From positions 1-22,092 of the forward strand of contig JACMOT010000615.1 in NCBI GenBank assembly GCA_014377915.1: a stretch of 22,092 nucleotides of DNA, given 5' to 3'. The stretch comes from Tardiphaga sp. Lineage in GTDB: Bacteria; Pseudomonadota; Alphaproteobacteria; Rhizobiales; Xanthobacteraceae. The notes below the pieces were generated by a model. The model searched no databases. It had not been told where the DNA came from and was given only the letters and a program-made list of their open reading frames with translations. The stretch's first letter is position 1, and every line of letters begins with the position of its first letter. Positions 1 through 6,424 of the stretch are shown here, in pieces. The position numbers and the translations under genes were made by a program.

Positions 1-485
1 ACGTAGTGAGCGATCGGGGCGGACGGTCCGATGCCGAACACGACAATCCTATCGGCTGGATGAAGCGTCTGAACTGCCTTGGTGAGCGCGCTGCGGGCGT
101 GGCCACGCCGCAATGACCCGACGGCTTCGACATGCGTGGTCAACGCGAGGTCGATTGCCTTGTCCGTGTCGCCACCGATATCCGAGAGGGTGCGACCCAT
201 GTCAGCGGCAGGCGTCGCAGGCCGCTGCAGGGACGTCGCCAATTCCTGCTTCATTTCCGGAATGCCGGAAAAGCCGAGCGCTTGGACCGTCCGGACGACC
301 GTCGCGTCAGACGTGCCGAGCGATGCCGCCAGGTCCGCGGCCGAGCTCGCTAGAACCGTTGCGCGGTTCTCGTTGATGAACACCGCCACGCGGTACGCCG
401 TAGGCGACAGCTTGTCGCCATGGCTCAATAGGCGCTGCTTCAAAAGGTCGAAATTTTTCGGTGGTAATTTGGTGTTTTTGATCAT
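1..485 (-). CDS. RpiR/MurR-family transcriptional regulator, 3' end cut by window edge
   Basis: Reading the minus strand from the ATG at 485 gives an open frame of 161 codons that runs off the left edge, so the C-terminal part is missing. Residues about 25-90 form an RpiR-type helix-turn-helix (SPTAYRVAVFI, ASSAADLAASLGTSDATVVR, then LGFSGIPEMKQEL). The frame then enters what looks like the start of a SIS sugar-phosphate-binding domain (ADRIVVFGIGPSAP). RpiR proteins use the SIS domain to sense phosphosugars and usually act on neighbouring genes. This one is divergent from the membrane protein gene at 665, with inverted TGTAG repeats in between that could be its operator. The ligand cannot be told from the sequence. 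It resembles the family that includes HexR and MurR but is not assigned to either. Confidence 0.85.
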   Translation of the reverse strand, partial: MIKNTKLPPKNFDLLKQRLLSHGDKLSPTAYRVAVFINENRATVLASSAADLAASLGTSDATVVRTVQALGFSGIPEMKQELATSLQRPATPAADMGRTLSDIGGDTDKAIDLALTTHVEAVGSLRRGHARSALTKAVQTLHPADRIVVFGIGPSAPIAHY

Positions 486-486
486 G

Positions 487-523
487 ATGTAGGTTATGCT
501 ACATTGAATCGGAACATTGTAGC
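487..523. promoter_or_regulatory. Inverted TGTAG repeats, candidate RpiR operator
   Basis: ATGTAG (487-492) and CTACAT (499-504) form a perfect inverted repeat with a 6-base spacer. A third half-site, TGTAGC, follows at 518-523, and with TGCTACA (497-503) it gives a second inverted pair (TGCTACA / TGTAGCA). The array starts 2 bases upstream of the regulator's ATG, inside the divergent promoter region. Known HexR-type RpiR sites have the form TGTAR-N5-YTACA, so the half-site is similar but the spacing is one base longer. A role as autoregulatory operator is inferred. Confidence 0.45.
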
Positions 524-664
524 AAATAATTCATTCAATCTGCGATGGCAGACGGACGGACGCAACCCTTGGCGGCGACGCCTCTCCGGTCACCGCGTCC
601 GATCCAACGTCCCGATCGCGGCGGTCCACGTCCCGATGCGGTGACCCACGAAAGCTTGTTTCCG

Positions 665-1438
665 ATGAAAGACTTGGAAGACGACGCCCTGAACAAGGTT
701 CCCGCGCTTACGCTCGGGTTTTGGATCATAAAGATTATCGCGACCACGCTGGGCGAGGTCGGCGGCAATGCGCTTTCACAGACGATGGGACTTGGCTATC
801 TCGCCTCGACGGCCATCTTCGGTGCGCTGCTTATCGTGACGGTCATCGCTCAGATCCGCTCCCGGCGGTTTCACCCCTTCCTCTATTGGACCGTCATTGC
901 AGCGACGACACTTGCCGGTACCACGATGGCTGACCTGTTCGACCGCTCTTTCGGCATCGGCTATCTCGGTGGTTCGCTGGGGCTGTTCTTCCTCGTCATC
1001 GCGACGCTCGCGCTGTGGTACCGGTCGACAGGGTCGGTGGCCATCGACACCGTATCAACGCCGAAGGTCGAAAGTTTTTACTGGGCCACCATCATGTTCT
1101 CCCAGACGCTCGGCACCGCGCTCGGCGACTGGATGGCGGATTCGACGCCTCTGGGTTACAATGACAGCGCGTTCTTGATCGCCGTCGTGCTTGCCATCAT
1201 CGCCGCGCTCTATTTCTTCACCGAGGTTTCCCGCACGTCGCTGTTCTGGGCGGCGTTCATCCTGACGCGGCCGCTTGGCGCAACACTGGCGAACTCGCTG
1301 GACAAACCGGCGGCCAGCGGCGGACTCGGCATCAGCGACGTGACGCTCACCGCCGCCTTTGCGTTGCTCATGATTATTGGACTCTTGGTGATCCCGCAGC
1401 GGGCAGGGAGCCACGCACCGGCGTCTCGGGCGTTCTGA
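665..1438 (+). CDS. COG4705-type multi-pass membrane protein with four internal repeats
   Basis: The protein has 257 residues from the ATG at 665. A longer frame opens at 545, but its extra 40 residues are Arg/Pro-rich and unlike the hydrophobic start expected of the family. About eight membrane segments are visible. A motif recurs four times, near residues 27-45 (TTLGEVGGNAL..MGLGYL), 81-100 (TTLAGTTMADL..FGIGYL), 148-165 (QTLGTALGDWM..PLGY) and 201-222 (RPLGATLANSL..GLG). Each copy holds an Asp or Asn in a helix break followed by a Gly-rich turn, which suggests a transporter built from duplicated two-helix units. The family is usually annotated as an uncharacterised membrane-anchored protein and no substrate is known to me. 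It is divergent from an RpiR regulator and upstream of the fluoride unit. It may be transcribed from the shared regulatory region and stopped before 1470. Confidence 0.8.
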   Translation: MKDLEDDALNKVPALTLGFWIIKIIATTLGEVGGNALSQTMGLGYLASTAIFGALLIVTVIAQIRSRRFHPFLYWTVIAATTLAGTTMADLFDRSFGIGYLGGSLGLFFLVIATLALWYRSTGSVAIDTVSTPKVESFYWATIMFSQTLGTALGDWMADSTPLGYNDSAFLIAVVLAIIAALYFFTEVSRTSLFWAAFILTRPLGATLANSLDKPAASGGLGISDVTLTAAFALLMIIGLLVIPQRAGSHAPASRAF

Positions 1439-1449
1439 TGCCCGGGCGA

Positions 1450-1466
1450 GGGCGCTTTCTGCGCCC
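1450..1466 (+). terminator. GC hairpin after the COG4705 gene
   Basis: GGGCGC (1450-1455) and GCGCCC (1461-1466) form a perfect 6-bp stem with a 5-base loop, 12 bases after the stop codon. No T-tract follows, so it is at best a weak or Rho-assisted terminator separating this gene from the fluoride promoter. Confidence 0.35.
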
Positions 1467-1471
1467 GACCG

Positions 1472-1503
1472 TTGACATCGGCACCGGCCGACCGCTACGT
1501 AAT
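1472..1503 (+). promoter_or_regulatory. Candidate sigma-70 promoter of the fluoride unit
   Basis: A consensus -35 box TTGACA lies at 1472-1477. A weak -10 candidate, TACGTA (1496-1501), follows with an 18-base spacer. Transcription would begin near 1507-1510, just where the riboswitch aptamer starts, which is the main reason to believe it. The -10 is a poor match, so the exact hexamer is uncertain. Confidence 0.5.
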
Positions 1504-1507
1504 TCAC

Positions 1508-1572
1508 ACGGCAATGGATTCTGCCGGGCCATCGTGGCCGAACCGCTTCCGAGAGAAGCTGATGACTCCTAC
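1508..1572 (+). ncRNA. Fluoride riboswitch (crcB motif) aptamer
   Basis: The segment carries the recognisable crcB-motif elements in order. First is a GGCA...TGCC stem closing an ATGGATTC loop (1510-1525). A variable hairpin, GGCCA-TCG-TGGCC (1527-1539), follows. Then comes ACCGCTTC-CGAGA-GAAGC (stem 1545-1559), running directly into the hallmark 3' strand CTGATGACTCCTAC (1559-1572). The GGA in the first loop can pair with TCC of the 3' strand, as in the pseudoknot of the known aptamer. The known class binds fluoride with magnesium and switches on fluoride exporters. The gene downstream is a CLC-F fluoride antiporter, which fits independently. Covariance search was not possible here, but the match to the conserved positions is strong. 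Confidence 0.88.
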
Positions 1573-1607
1573 TCAACTTGCCCTTCGGGGCGGAGGAGTA
1601 GAGTTTT
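1565..1607 (+). terminator. Intrinsic terminator overlapping the riboswitch (expression platform)
   Basis: CTACTC (1569-1574) pairs with GAGTAG (1596-1601). The flanking ACT/AGT extends the stem with one bulge, and an inner GCCC-TTCG-GGGC tetraloop hairpin (1580-1591) completes it. TTTT follows at 1604-1607. The 5' arm uses the last bases of the aptamer (ACTCCTAC), so aptamer folding and terminator folding exclude each other. The arrangement predicts termination without fluoride and read-through into the antiporter gene with fluoride. The T-run is short, so part of the effect could be on translation. Confidence 0.7.
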
Positions 1608-1679
1608 GAGTCCGACGTATCCCCATTTCGCGTTCCGATTGACCGCGTCGCCGTCCGCCCTCCCAGCGGGCAGCGTGCA

Positions 1680-3506
1680 ATGATGTCCCCCATGGGTTTC
1701 CTCGGCCTGCGTCTTGAACAGGTCCGCAGCCTCGTCAAATGGGTGGGCATCGTCGTCCCGATGGCCTGCATCGTGGGTTCACTGTGCGCCCTGTTCCTAT
1801 GGGGACTGGACCGCGCGACGCAGGCGCGCTTCGCCTATCCCTGGCTGATCTTTGGCATGCCGGTGGCCGGCTTCCTGATGGTGCTGGCCTATCAGCGGTT
1901 TGGCCGTTCGGCTGAGGGTGGTAACAACCTCATCGTCGAGCGGATCCACGAACCCGGCGGCGGCGTGCCGCTGCGGATGGCGCCGTTCATCCTGGTCACT
2001 ACCGTGCTGACCCACCTCGTCGGCGGCTCGGCCGGCCGCGAGGGGACCGCGGTGCAACTTGGCGGGAGCATCGCCAGCGCGTTCGCCAAGACGTTCAAAC
2101 TTTCTCCCACCGACGTCCGCATCCTGCTCATGGCGGGTATCGCGGCCGGCTTCGGCGCGGTGTTCGGCACCCCCATCGCGGGAGCCATCTTCGCGCTGGA
2201 AGTGCTGACCATCGGACGTATGCAGTACGAAGCCCTTCTGCCGTGCCTGATGGCGGCGATAGCGGGCGACTGGAGTTGCCACGCCTGGGGCATCGAGCAC
2301 ACCGGTTACGCCATCAATTATCTGGCCAACGCCGGAGAGGACACCGGCTTCCACCTGAACGCCTTGTTGCTCCTGAAGGTCGGCATCGCGGGCGTCGCCT
2401 TCGGCCTGGCCGCGCGGTTTTTCAGTGAGTTCTCCCACCTGGTGAATGCCGCGTTCAAGGCGGTCTGTCCGTACGCGCCGCTGCGCCCGGTCATCGCGAG
2501 CGCGATCCTCATCGGGCTGGTCTACGCGCTCGGCACCCGTGAATATCTCGGCCTTGGCGTGTGGTCGCCCAATCCCGACGACGCGACGATTGCGGGCTTC
2601 TTCCATCCCGGCCATGTCGATCCCTGGAGCTGGCTCTGGAAGACGATCTTCACGATCATCACCCTCAGCAGCGGCTTCAAGGGCGGCGAGGTCACGCCGC
2701 TGTTCTTCATCGGCGCCGCGCTCGGCAACGCCCTGGCGGATGTGCTGGGCGCGCCTTCCGATCTGTTTGCCGGTCTCGGCTTCGTGGCGCTGTTCGCCGG
2801 CGCGACCAACACGTCGCTGGCCTGCATGATCATGGGTATCGAACTGTTCGGCTCGCTGCACGCGGTCTACATCGCCGTCGCCTGCTTCCTGGCCTACCTC
2901 TGCAGCGGCCATTCCGGCATCTACATGTCGCAGCGCCTCGGTACGCCGAAGACCGCGTCCGCCCATATTCCGCCGGACATGTCCGTCCGGCAGGTCCGTG
3001 ATCTCAACGTCCAGGCCTTCGGCGATTTCGTCGGCCGGGTCCGCCTCCGCGCCGCCAACTCCTCCGTTCCCGCACAGAAAGTTGAATTCATGGTCCGTCG
3101 CACACTCGTGCACAAGGAAATCGGCATGGTCACGATTTACATGAAGTCGAGCGAGAAGGTCGTGGGCGTGGGCAACCGCCTGTTCGGTAGCAAGCCGCTG
3201 TATCGCGAACTGGTGCTGCGGGCGAAGGCCGCCGGCTTCTTGAACGCGACGGCTCACCACACCCACTTCGGCTACAGTAACAGCGGAAAGCTGGAGGATG
3301 AAGGCTTCGAGCTTTTCAATCCGGACCTGACGATGTGCGTCGAGCTGATCGCGCCGCGCGATGAACTTGAAGACTTCTGCCGGATGCACGGCGATCTGCT
3401 GAAGCGCAAGGTCATCATCTACAAGCACATCGAACATTGGGACGTCGTCGGCGACGCGCTCACCGCGGACGACGCCCTGAAGCCGAAGTTGGCGGAGCGG
3501 GCATGA
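1680..3506 (+). CDS. CLC-F type fluoride/proton antiporter fused to a C-terminal DUF190 (PII-like) domain
   Basis: The protein has 608 residues. Residues 1-425 are a CLC-type antiporter of the fluoride branch. It shows GGNNLI (80-85) in place of the chloride-type GSGIP, GREGT (119-123) with gating Glu121 in place of GREGP, and the fluoride-branch GFKGGEVTP (332-340) with Glu337 placed for proton transfer. Members of this branch export fluoride in exchange for protons at the inner membrane. After a linker, residues about 485-590 ([42 protein letters not shown]) resemble DUF190/COG1993, a PII-like domain otherwise found as a separate gene beside crcB fluoride channels. The fusion suggests a built-in cytoplasmic regulator. 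Start codons at 1680, 1683 and 1692 are all possible, and no strong ribosome site decides between them. A fluoride riboswitch precedes the gene, and the stop overlaps the next start (ATGA). Confidence 0.9.
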   Translation: MMSPMGFLGLRLEQVRSLVKWVGIVVPMACIVGSLCALFLWGLDRATQARFAYPWLIFGMPVAGFLMVLAYQRFGRSAEGGNNLIVERIHEPGGGVPLRMAPFILVTTVLTHLVGGSAGREGTAVQLGGSIASAFAKTFKLSPTDVRILLMAGIAAGFGAVFGTPIAGAIFALEVLTIGRMQYEALLPCLMAAIAGDWSCHAWGIEHTGYAINYLANAGEDTGFHLNALLLLKVGIAGVAFGLAARFFSEFSHLVNAAFKAVCPYAPLRPVIASAILIGLVYALGTREYLGLGVWSPNPDDATIAGFFHPGHVDPWSWLWKTIFTIITLSSGFKGGEVTPLFFIGAALGNALADVLGAPSDLFAGLGFVALFAGATNTSLACMIMGIELFGSLHAVYIAVACFLAYLCSGHSGIYMSQRLGTPKTASAHIPPDMSVRQVRDLNVQAFGDFVGRVRLRAANSSVPAQKVEFMVRRTLVHKEIGMVTIYMKSSEKVVGVGNRLFGSKPLYRELVLRAKAAGFLNATAHHTHFGYSNSGKLEDEGFELFNPDLTMCVELIAPRDELEDFCRMHGDLLKRKVIIYKHIEHWDVVGDALTADDALKPKLAERA

Positions 3507-3841
3507 AGAATCTGCTGGGCCCCTGGTTCTTCGGCGCTTCGTGGATCTGCTATTTCCGCGCGCTGAAGCTGGGGGTTGCCGCCCGCGTCGCTCCGATCGA
3601 TAGGCTCAGCGTGGTGTTCGTCGCCGTCTTCGCGGTGTTCTTTCTGGGCGAACGGCTCGCGCTGCCGAACTGGCTCGGCGTGATCCTGATCGACGGCGGG
3701 GCTGTGCTTGCCGCGGCCGTTCTGGCGTTCGGCCTTGGTGTCGAGGCTGATCTGATCATCCTGGTTTTCATCCTGGGCGTCGCCACGGCATTCGCTGAGA
3801 CCTCAATGCGAGCGTGCAACAACAAAGGAAATACGAAGTGA
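3503..3841 (+). CDS. Small four-helix membrane protein, half-EamA (DMT superfamily) like
   Basis: The ATG at 3503 overlaps the antiporter stop as ATGA, giving 112 residues; the frame is open further upstream, but only across the antiporter's coding region. Residues about 9-65 ([46 protein letters not shown]) match the second half of an EamA domain, the unit of DMT-type transporters. The first 60-70 residues of a normal EamA domain are absent. The C-terminal part adds one more hydrophobic stretch ([16 protein letters not shown]) not typical of the domain. In total about four helices result, the size of an SMR-type small transporter, so it could work as a dimer. It could equally be a remnant kept by its overlaps. 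The stop overlaps the phosphatase GTG, whose ribosome site lies inside this gene's last codons. Its position implies fluoride-induced co-expression. Function is unknown. Confidence 0.6.
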   Translation: MKNLLGPWFFGASWICYFRALKLGVAARVAPIDRLSVVFVAVFAVFFLGERLALPNWLGVILIDGGAVLAAAVLAFGLGVEADLIILVFILGVATAFAETSMRACNNKGNTK

Positions 3842-4419
3842 AAAGCATTGCCATGCTGTGGTTGAGACGGTTCGGACTGACGGTCGGAATCCTCGCCGCC
3901 GGCGCCGGCGGCTGGGCGGGTTATCTGCGTCTGACCGGCAATTTCCATCCGATCGAGGCGGGCGTGATCTACCGCTCCGGACAGCTCAGCGGTTCGCAGT
4001 TCGCGGATCGCATCGAAGAGAACGGAATCCGCACCATCATCAACCTGCGCGGCAATAATATCGGGCAGCCCTGGTATGACGCCGAGATGAAGGCTAGCCA
4101 AGCGGCCGGCGTGCAGCACGTGGATTTTGCTCTATCGGCTGGCCGGGAGCTTACGGACGATCAGGTGACGCAATTGACGGGGCTGCTTCGGGATTCACCG
4201 CGGCCGGTCCTGATCCATTGCGAAGCCGGCGCCGACAGAAGCGGTGTGGCCTCGGCGCTGTACAAGCTGCTGGTGGCCAAGCGGCCGGCTCAAGAGGCAT
4301 CGGAGCAGCTATCATTCCGATACGGTCACTTTCCCTGGCTGACAAGCAGGACGGCGGCGATGGACCGAACGTTCGAGCGGGTCGCGTCCCGTTCGCGCCT
4401 GACGCCGGCGACGCACTGA
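3838..4419 (+). CDS. Membrane-anchored dual-specificity/tyrosine phosphatase-like protein
   Basis: The protein has 193 residues from the GTG at 3838, which overlaps the previous stop (GTGA) and has AAAGGAA about 7 bases upstream. An earlier ATG at 3814 lies inside the preceding gene and lacks such a site. Residues 12-30 form a single membrane anchor. The rest is a Cys-based phosphatase fold: HPIEAGVIYRSGQLS (37-51), GIRTIINLRG (63-72), and the CX5R loop HCEAGADRSG with nucleophile Cys128 and Arg134. The family hydrolyses phosphotyrosine, phosphoserine or sometimes lipid or polyphosphate esters by a thiol-phosphate intermediate; the substrate here is unknown. It is the last gene of the riboswitch-controlled unit. 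Cys-based phosphatases do not need the metal centres that fluoride poisons, which may explain its presence; that link is inference. Confidence 0.8.
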   Translation: MKSIAMLWLRRFGLTVGILAAGAGGWAGYLRLTGNFHPIEAGVIYRSGQLSGSQFADRIEENGIRTIINLRGNNIGQPWYDAEMKASQAAGVQHVDFALSAGRELTDDQVTQLTGLLRDSPRPVLIHCEAGADRSGVASALYKLLVAKRPAQEASEQLSFRYGHFPWLTSRTAAMDRTFERVASRSRLTPATH

Positions 4420-4729
4420 TGGCACGCATCGGAGACGCCCGGACCATCGCAGACATCGAATAGGTCATTGAGCCGTCGAGCCTGGGCAGCGATGTCACTT
4501 GCCGTTCCGCGATGCCAAGGCCGTGCCGAGATGTGAATCGGCGTGGTATTTGATCCCCGATCGGCGCCCAAGGATGACCCCACCCGGGGCGACGCAAGAG
4601 CTGCGCATTATTTCTGATTTTTGAGCTACACGGGGGCAACATTCGGAGCCGAGACACATCCAAGGCGCTTCCGTGAATGCCGCCCGTGAACACTTCACCA
4701 TTCTAACCGACAAGTTCAGGAGAATTCCG
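4420..4729. other. Intergenic gap between fluoride and copper units
   Basis: No convincing gene is visible in this 310-base stretch. Frames on both strands are short and broken by stops. No consensus promoter, CueR-type or CsoR-type palindrome was recognised, although the copper unit's promoter should be here. A ribosome site AGGAG sits at the right end, just before 4730. The segment may hold decayed coding sequence, but nothing could be identified. Confidence 0.4.
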
Positions 4730-5206
4730 ATGCAGCCTTTCACATCATTGACCCGTCGAGGCGCGCTGGCCGTGCTTGCGGCGGGCATGGCGGCGCCACT
4801 GCGCGTGGTCAGGGCGGATGCCACCATGATTCTGGTTCACAAGGATCCGGACTGCGGCTGCTGCACGGGTTGGGTGAAACATCTGCGAGACGCCGGCTTC
4901 ATGGTAACCGTCGAAGAGATCGCGGACCTGCGACCGATCCGGACGCGTCTCCGCGTTCCGCAGTCGCTGACGGCCTGTCATACGGCGGAGGTCTCCGGAT
5001 ACGCAATCGAAGGCCACGTGCCGGCGGCGGCCATCCGGCGACTGCTCGATGCGCGCCCTGCCGCGCTCGGCCTGGCGGTCCCCGGCATGCCCGCGGGGTC
5101 TCCCGGCATGGAAGGCGGTACGCCCGATGTCTACGACGTGATACTCTTTGCCGCCGACGGGAATCGGCCGTTCTTGCGGTTCCTCGGCACGAAAATCGTG
5201 TCCTGA
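4730..5206 (+). CDS. DUF411 family periplasmic metal-binding protein
   Basis: The protein has 158 residues from the ATG at 4730, preceded by AGGAG at proper spacing; an upstream ATG at 4673 would bury the signal sequence. Residues 1-29 look like a twin-arginine/Sec signal (TRRGALAVLAAGMAAP..VRA). The mature part carries the DUF411 hallmarks: DPDCGCCTGW with Cys42, Cys44 and Cys45, then SLTACHTA with Cys83 and His84, YAIEGHVPA, and GLAVPGMPAGSPGME. These cysteines, the histidine and the methionines are likely Cu(I) ligands. DUF411 proteins are commonly found with copper or silver resistance genes, and here the gene heads a unit that ends in a Cus-type RND pump. A role as a periplasmic copper carrier or sequestering protein is inferred from this context. 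Confidence 0.85.
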   Translation: MQPFTSLTRRGALAVLAAGMAAPLRVVRADATMILVHKDPDCGCCTGWVKHLRDAGFMVTVEEIADLRPIRTRLRVPQSLTACHTAEVSGYAIEGHVPAAAIRRLLDARPAALGLAVPGMPAGSPGMEGGTPDVYDVILFAADGNRPFLRFLGTKIVS

Positions 5207-5305
5207 CGTGGGGACGATTACCAGGGCCGAGTTTCGCTCCGCGGCTGGCGAACATGTGAATTGTCGTCTCTTCACATCCGACCTTGTCCGTGTGATGGTC
5301 CTAAC

Positions 5306-5662
5306 ATGAATGTTCGTCGCTTCTTCGGTCGAATGCTCGCGGTCTTCGTGATCGCTGGGCTGGCGTTTGCGCCGTTGGTTACGCCGGCGGCGGCGAAACA
5401 TGTGGTCGCTGCGGAGATGGCCGACATGTCGGCTATGTCCTGAGACATGCCGTGCTGTCCGGACGGGAACAAGACCGACGGCTGCAAGGATTGCCCGCTC
5501 ATCGCGATGTGCATGCTAAGCGTTGCACAAGTGCTGCCGACCTATGCCGACGGTGTTCAGATTTTCTTCCAGGCCCGACGGCTGTCTTTCGCGCTCTTTG
5601 ATGTCGCGGCCGACGGCCTCGTCGGTGTCCCTCCAGACTATCCCCCTCGAATCTTGATCTGA
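5306..5662 (+). pseudogene. Secreted Met/Cys-rich small protein gene interrupted by in-frame TGA
   Basis: From the ATG at 5306 a 45-residue frame encodes a signal peptide (MNVRRFFGRMLAVFVIAGLAFA, cleavage near PAAAKH) and a Met-rich stretch (EMADMSAMS), then stops at TGA 5441-5443. The same frame continues without further stops to 5662 with MPCCPDGNKTDGCKDCPLI, AMCM and a PPDYPPR tail. The two parts together look like one about 118-residue secreted protein with Met and Cys metal ligands, so a nonsense change is the simplest reading. Alternatives are two separate short products (a second ATG lies at 5447, without a ribosome site) or stop read-through. It sits between DUF411 and the YtkA-like gene in the copper unit, which suggests a copper-binding role. 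Confidence 0.6.
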
Positions 5663-5759
5663 TCGGCATCAATACGCCGCTTGCTACTGCGTCGGCCTAA
5701 AGCCGCGCGGATAGACGCATGCCGCCTTCGCGGTAAATCAGGACATCGAGGATCTCATC

Positions 5760-6164
5760 ATGAAGAGTTACAATTCCACACGCGCCCTCTGGGCCGCGGC
5801 GATCGGCATTGCCTTGGCCGCTGGCGTTACGACTGCCCGCGCCGACGTCAAGGACTACGAATTCCAACTCGTCGACAAGACCGTCAAGACGGGCGAGGCG
5901 GTCATTGCCGTCCGCCTCGTCCACAAGCCGGACGGCAAACCGGTCCCGGACGCCGTGATCTTCGCCAAACGGCTCGATATGGCTCCCGACGGCATGGAGT
6001 CGATGAAGACCACCATAGATACGATGCCCAGCACGGAGCCGGGGGTCTACAAGTTCAAGGCCGCCATGACGATGGAAGGCGGCTGGCAGTTGTCGCTGGG
6101 CGCCAAGGTTCAGGGGGAGACCGGGACGGTCGAGAGCAAGCTCGTCCTCAAGGCCACGCCGTGA
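5760..6164 (+). CDS. FixH/YtkA-like periplasmic protein of the copper unit
   Basis: The protein has 134 residues from the ATG at 5760, with GAGG about 8 bases upstream. The first 28 residues are a signal peptide ending in TTARA. The mature part is a small beta-sandwich-type domain (DYEFQLVDKTVKTGEAVIAV, RLVHKPDGKPVPDAVIF, PGVYKFKAAMTMEGGWQLSL) like the FixH/YtkA group, with several Met residues (LDMAPDGMESMK, AAMTME) that may touch copper. Proteins of this type often lie directly upstream of CusBA-like pumps in rhizobia. A periplasmic metal-handling role is likely, but no reaction is known. The stop overlaps the GTG of the next small frame (GTGA). Confidence 0.8.
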   Translation: MKSYNSTRALWAAAIGIALAAGVTTARADVKDYEFQLVDKTVKTGEAVIAVRLVHKPDGKPVPDAVIFAKRLDMAPDGMESMKTTIDTMPSTEPGVYKFKAAMTMEGGWQLSLGAKVQGETGTVESKLVLKATP

Positions 6165-6424
6165 CACGCGTGGTCTTCATCGCGGGTTCCGCTGCCACCG
6201 GGGCGGCCACAGCATTGCTGTGGTCATTTCCGGTCGCCACTGCGCCGCTCGGTTTCGACCGTCCCGGCTCGTCCGATGTTTCGCCGGTCTTCAAGTCCGA
6301 GCGCAGGTACCGGGCCGTCGGACTCGACCCGTTGACGCTCAAGGGCGGACTGCGGTCCGGACACGCCGAACTCAAGCGTCTGTCGGGAGGCTCGCTATGC
6401 GGCGTTCATCGATCGTATTTCTGA
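6161..6424 (+). CDS. Small hypothetical protein between the YtkA-like gene and cusB
   Basis: The GTG at 6161 overlaps the previous stop and opens an 87-codon frame with the GC-rich third positions of a real gene. Residues 3-28 (RVVFIAGSAATGAATALLWS) form a hydrophobic signal or membrane anchor. The remainder (FDRPGSSDVSPVFKSERRYR, GLDPLTLKGGLRSGHAELKR) is polar with no cysteine cluster. Its 3' end overlaps the cusB start by 28 bases. I do not recognise the family. Without it the gap before cusB would be 232 bases inside an otherwise packed unit, which supports a real gene, but it could also be a chance frame. Confidence 0.5.
   Translation: MTRVVFIAGSAATGAATALLWSFPVATAPLGFDRPGSSDVSPVFKSERRYRAVGLDPLTLKGGLRSGHAELKRLSGGSLCGVHRSYF

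Noticed and set aside
545..664. N-terminal extension of the COG4705 protein to 545
   Set aside because: The 40 extra residues are Arg/Pro-rich and the family is expected to begin near the first helix; the start at 665 was preferred.
1438..1683. 81-codon plus-strand frame between the COG4705 gene and the antiporter
   Set aside because: It runs through the promoter, riboswitch aptamer and terminator, and its translation has no protein character.
1797..3437. 546-codon minus-strand frame opposite the antiporter
   Set aside because: It is the mirror of a high-GC gene; the plus-strand product has clear CLC-F motifs, while this one is Arg/His/Asp-rich with no domain.
5441..5443. TGA as a selenocysteine codon in the copper peptide gene
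   Set aside because: No SECIS-like hairpin was evident just downstream, and the flanking residues (MSAMS, DMPCC) do not resemble a known selenoprotein site; a nonsense change is simpler.
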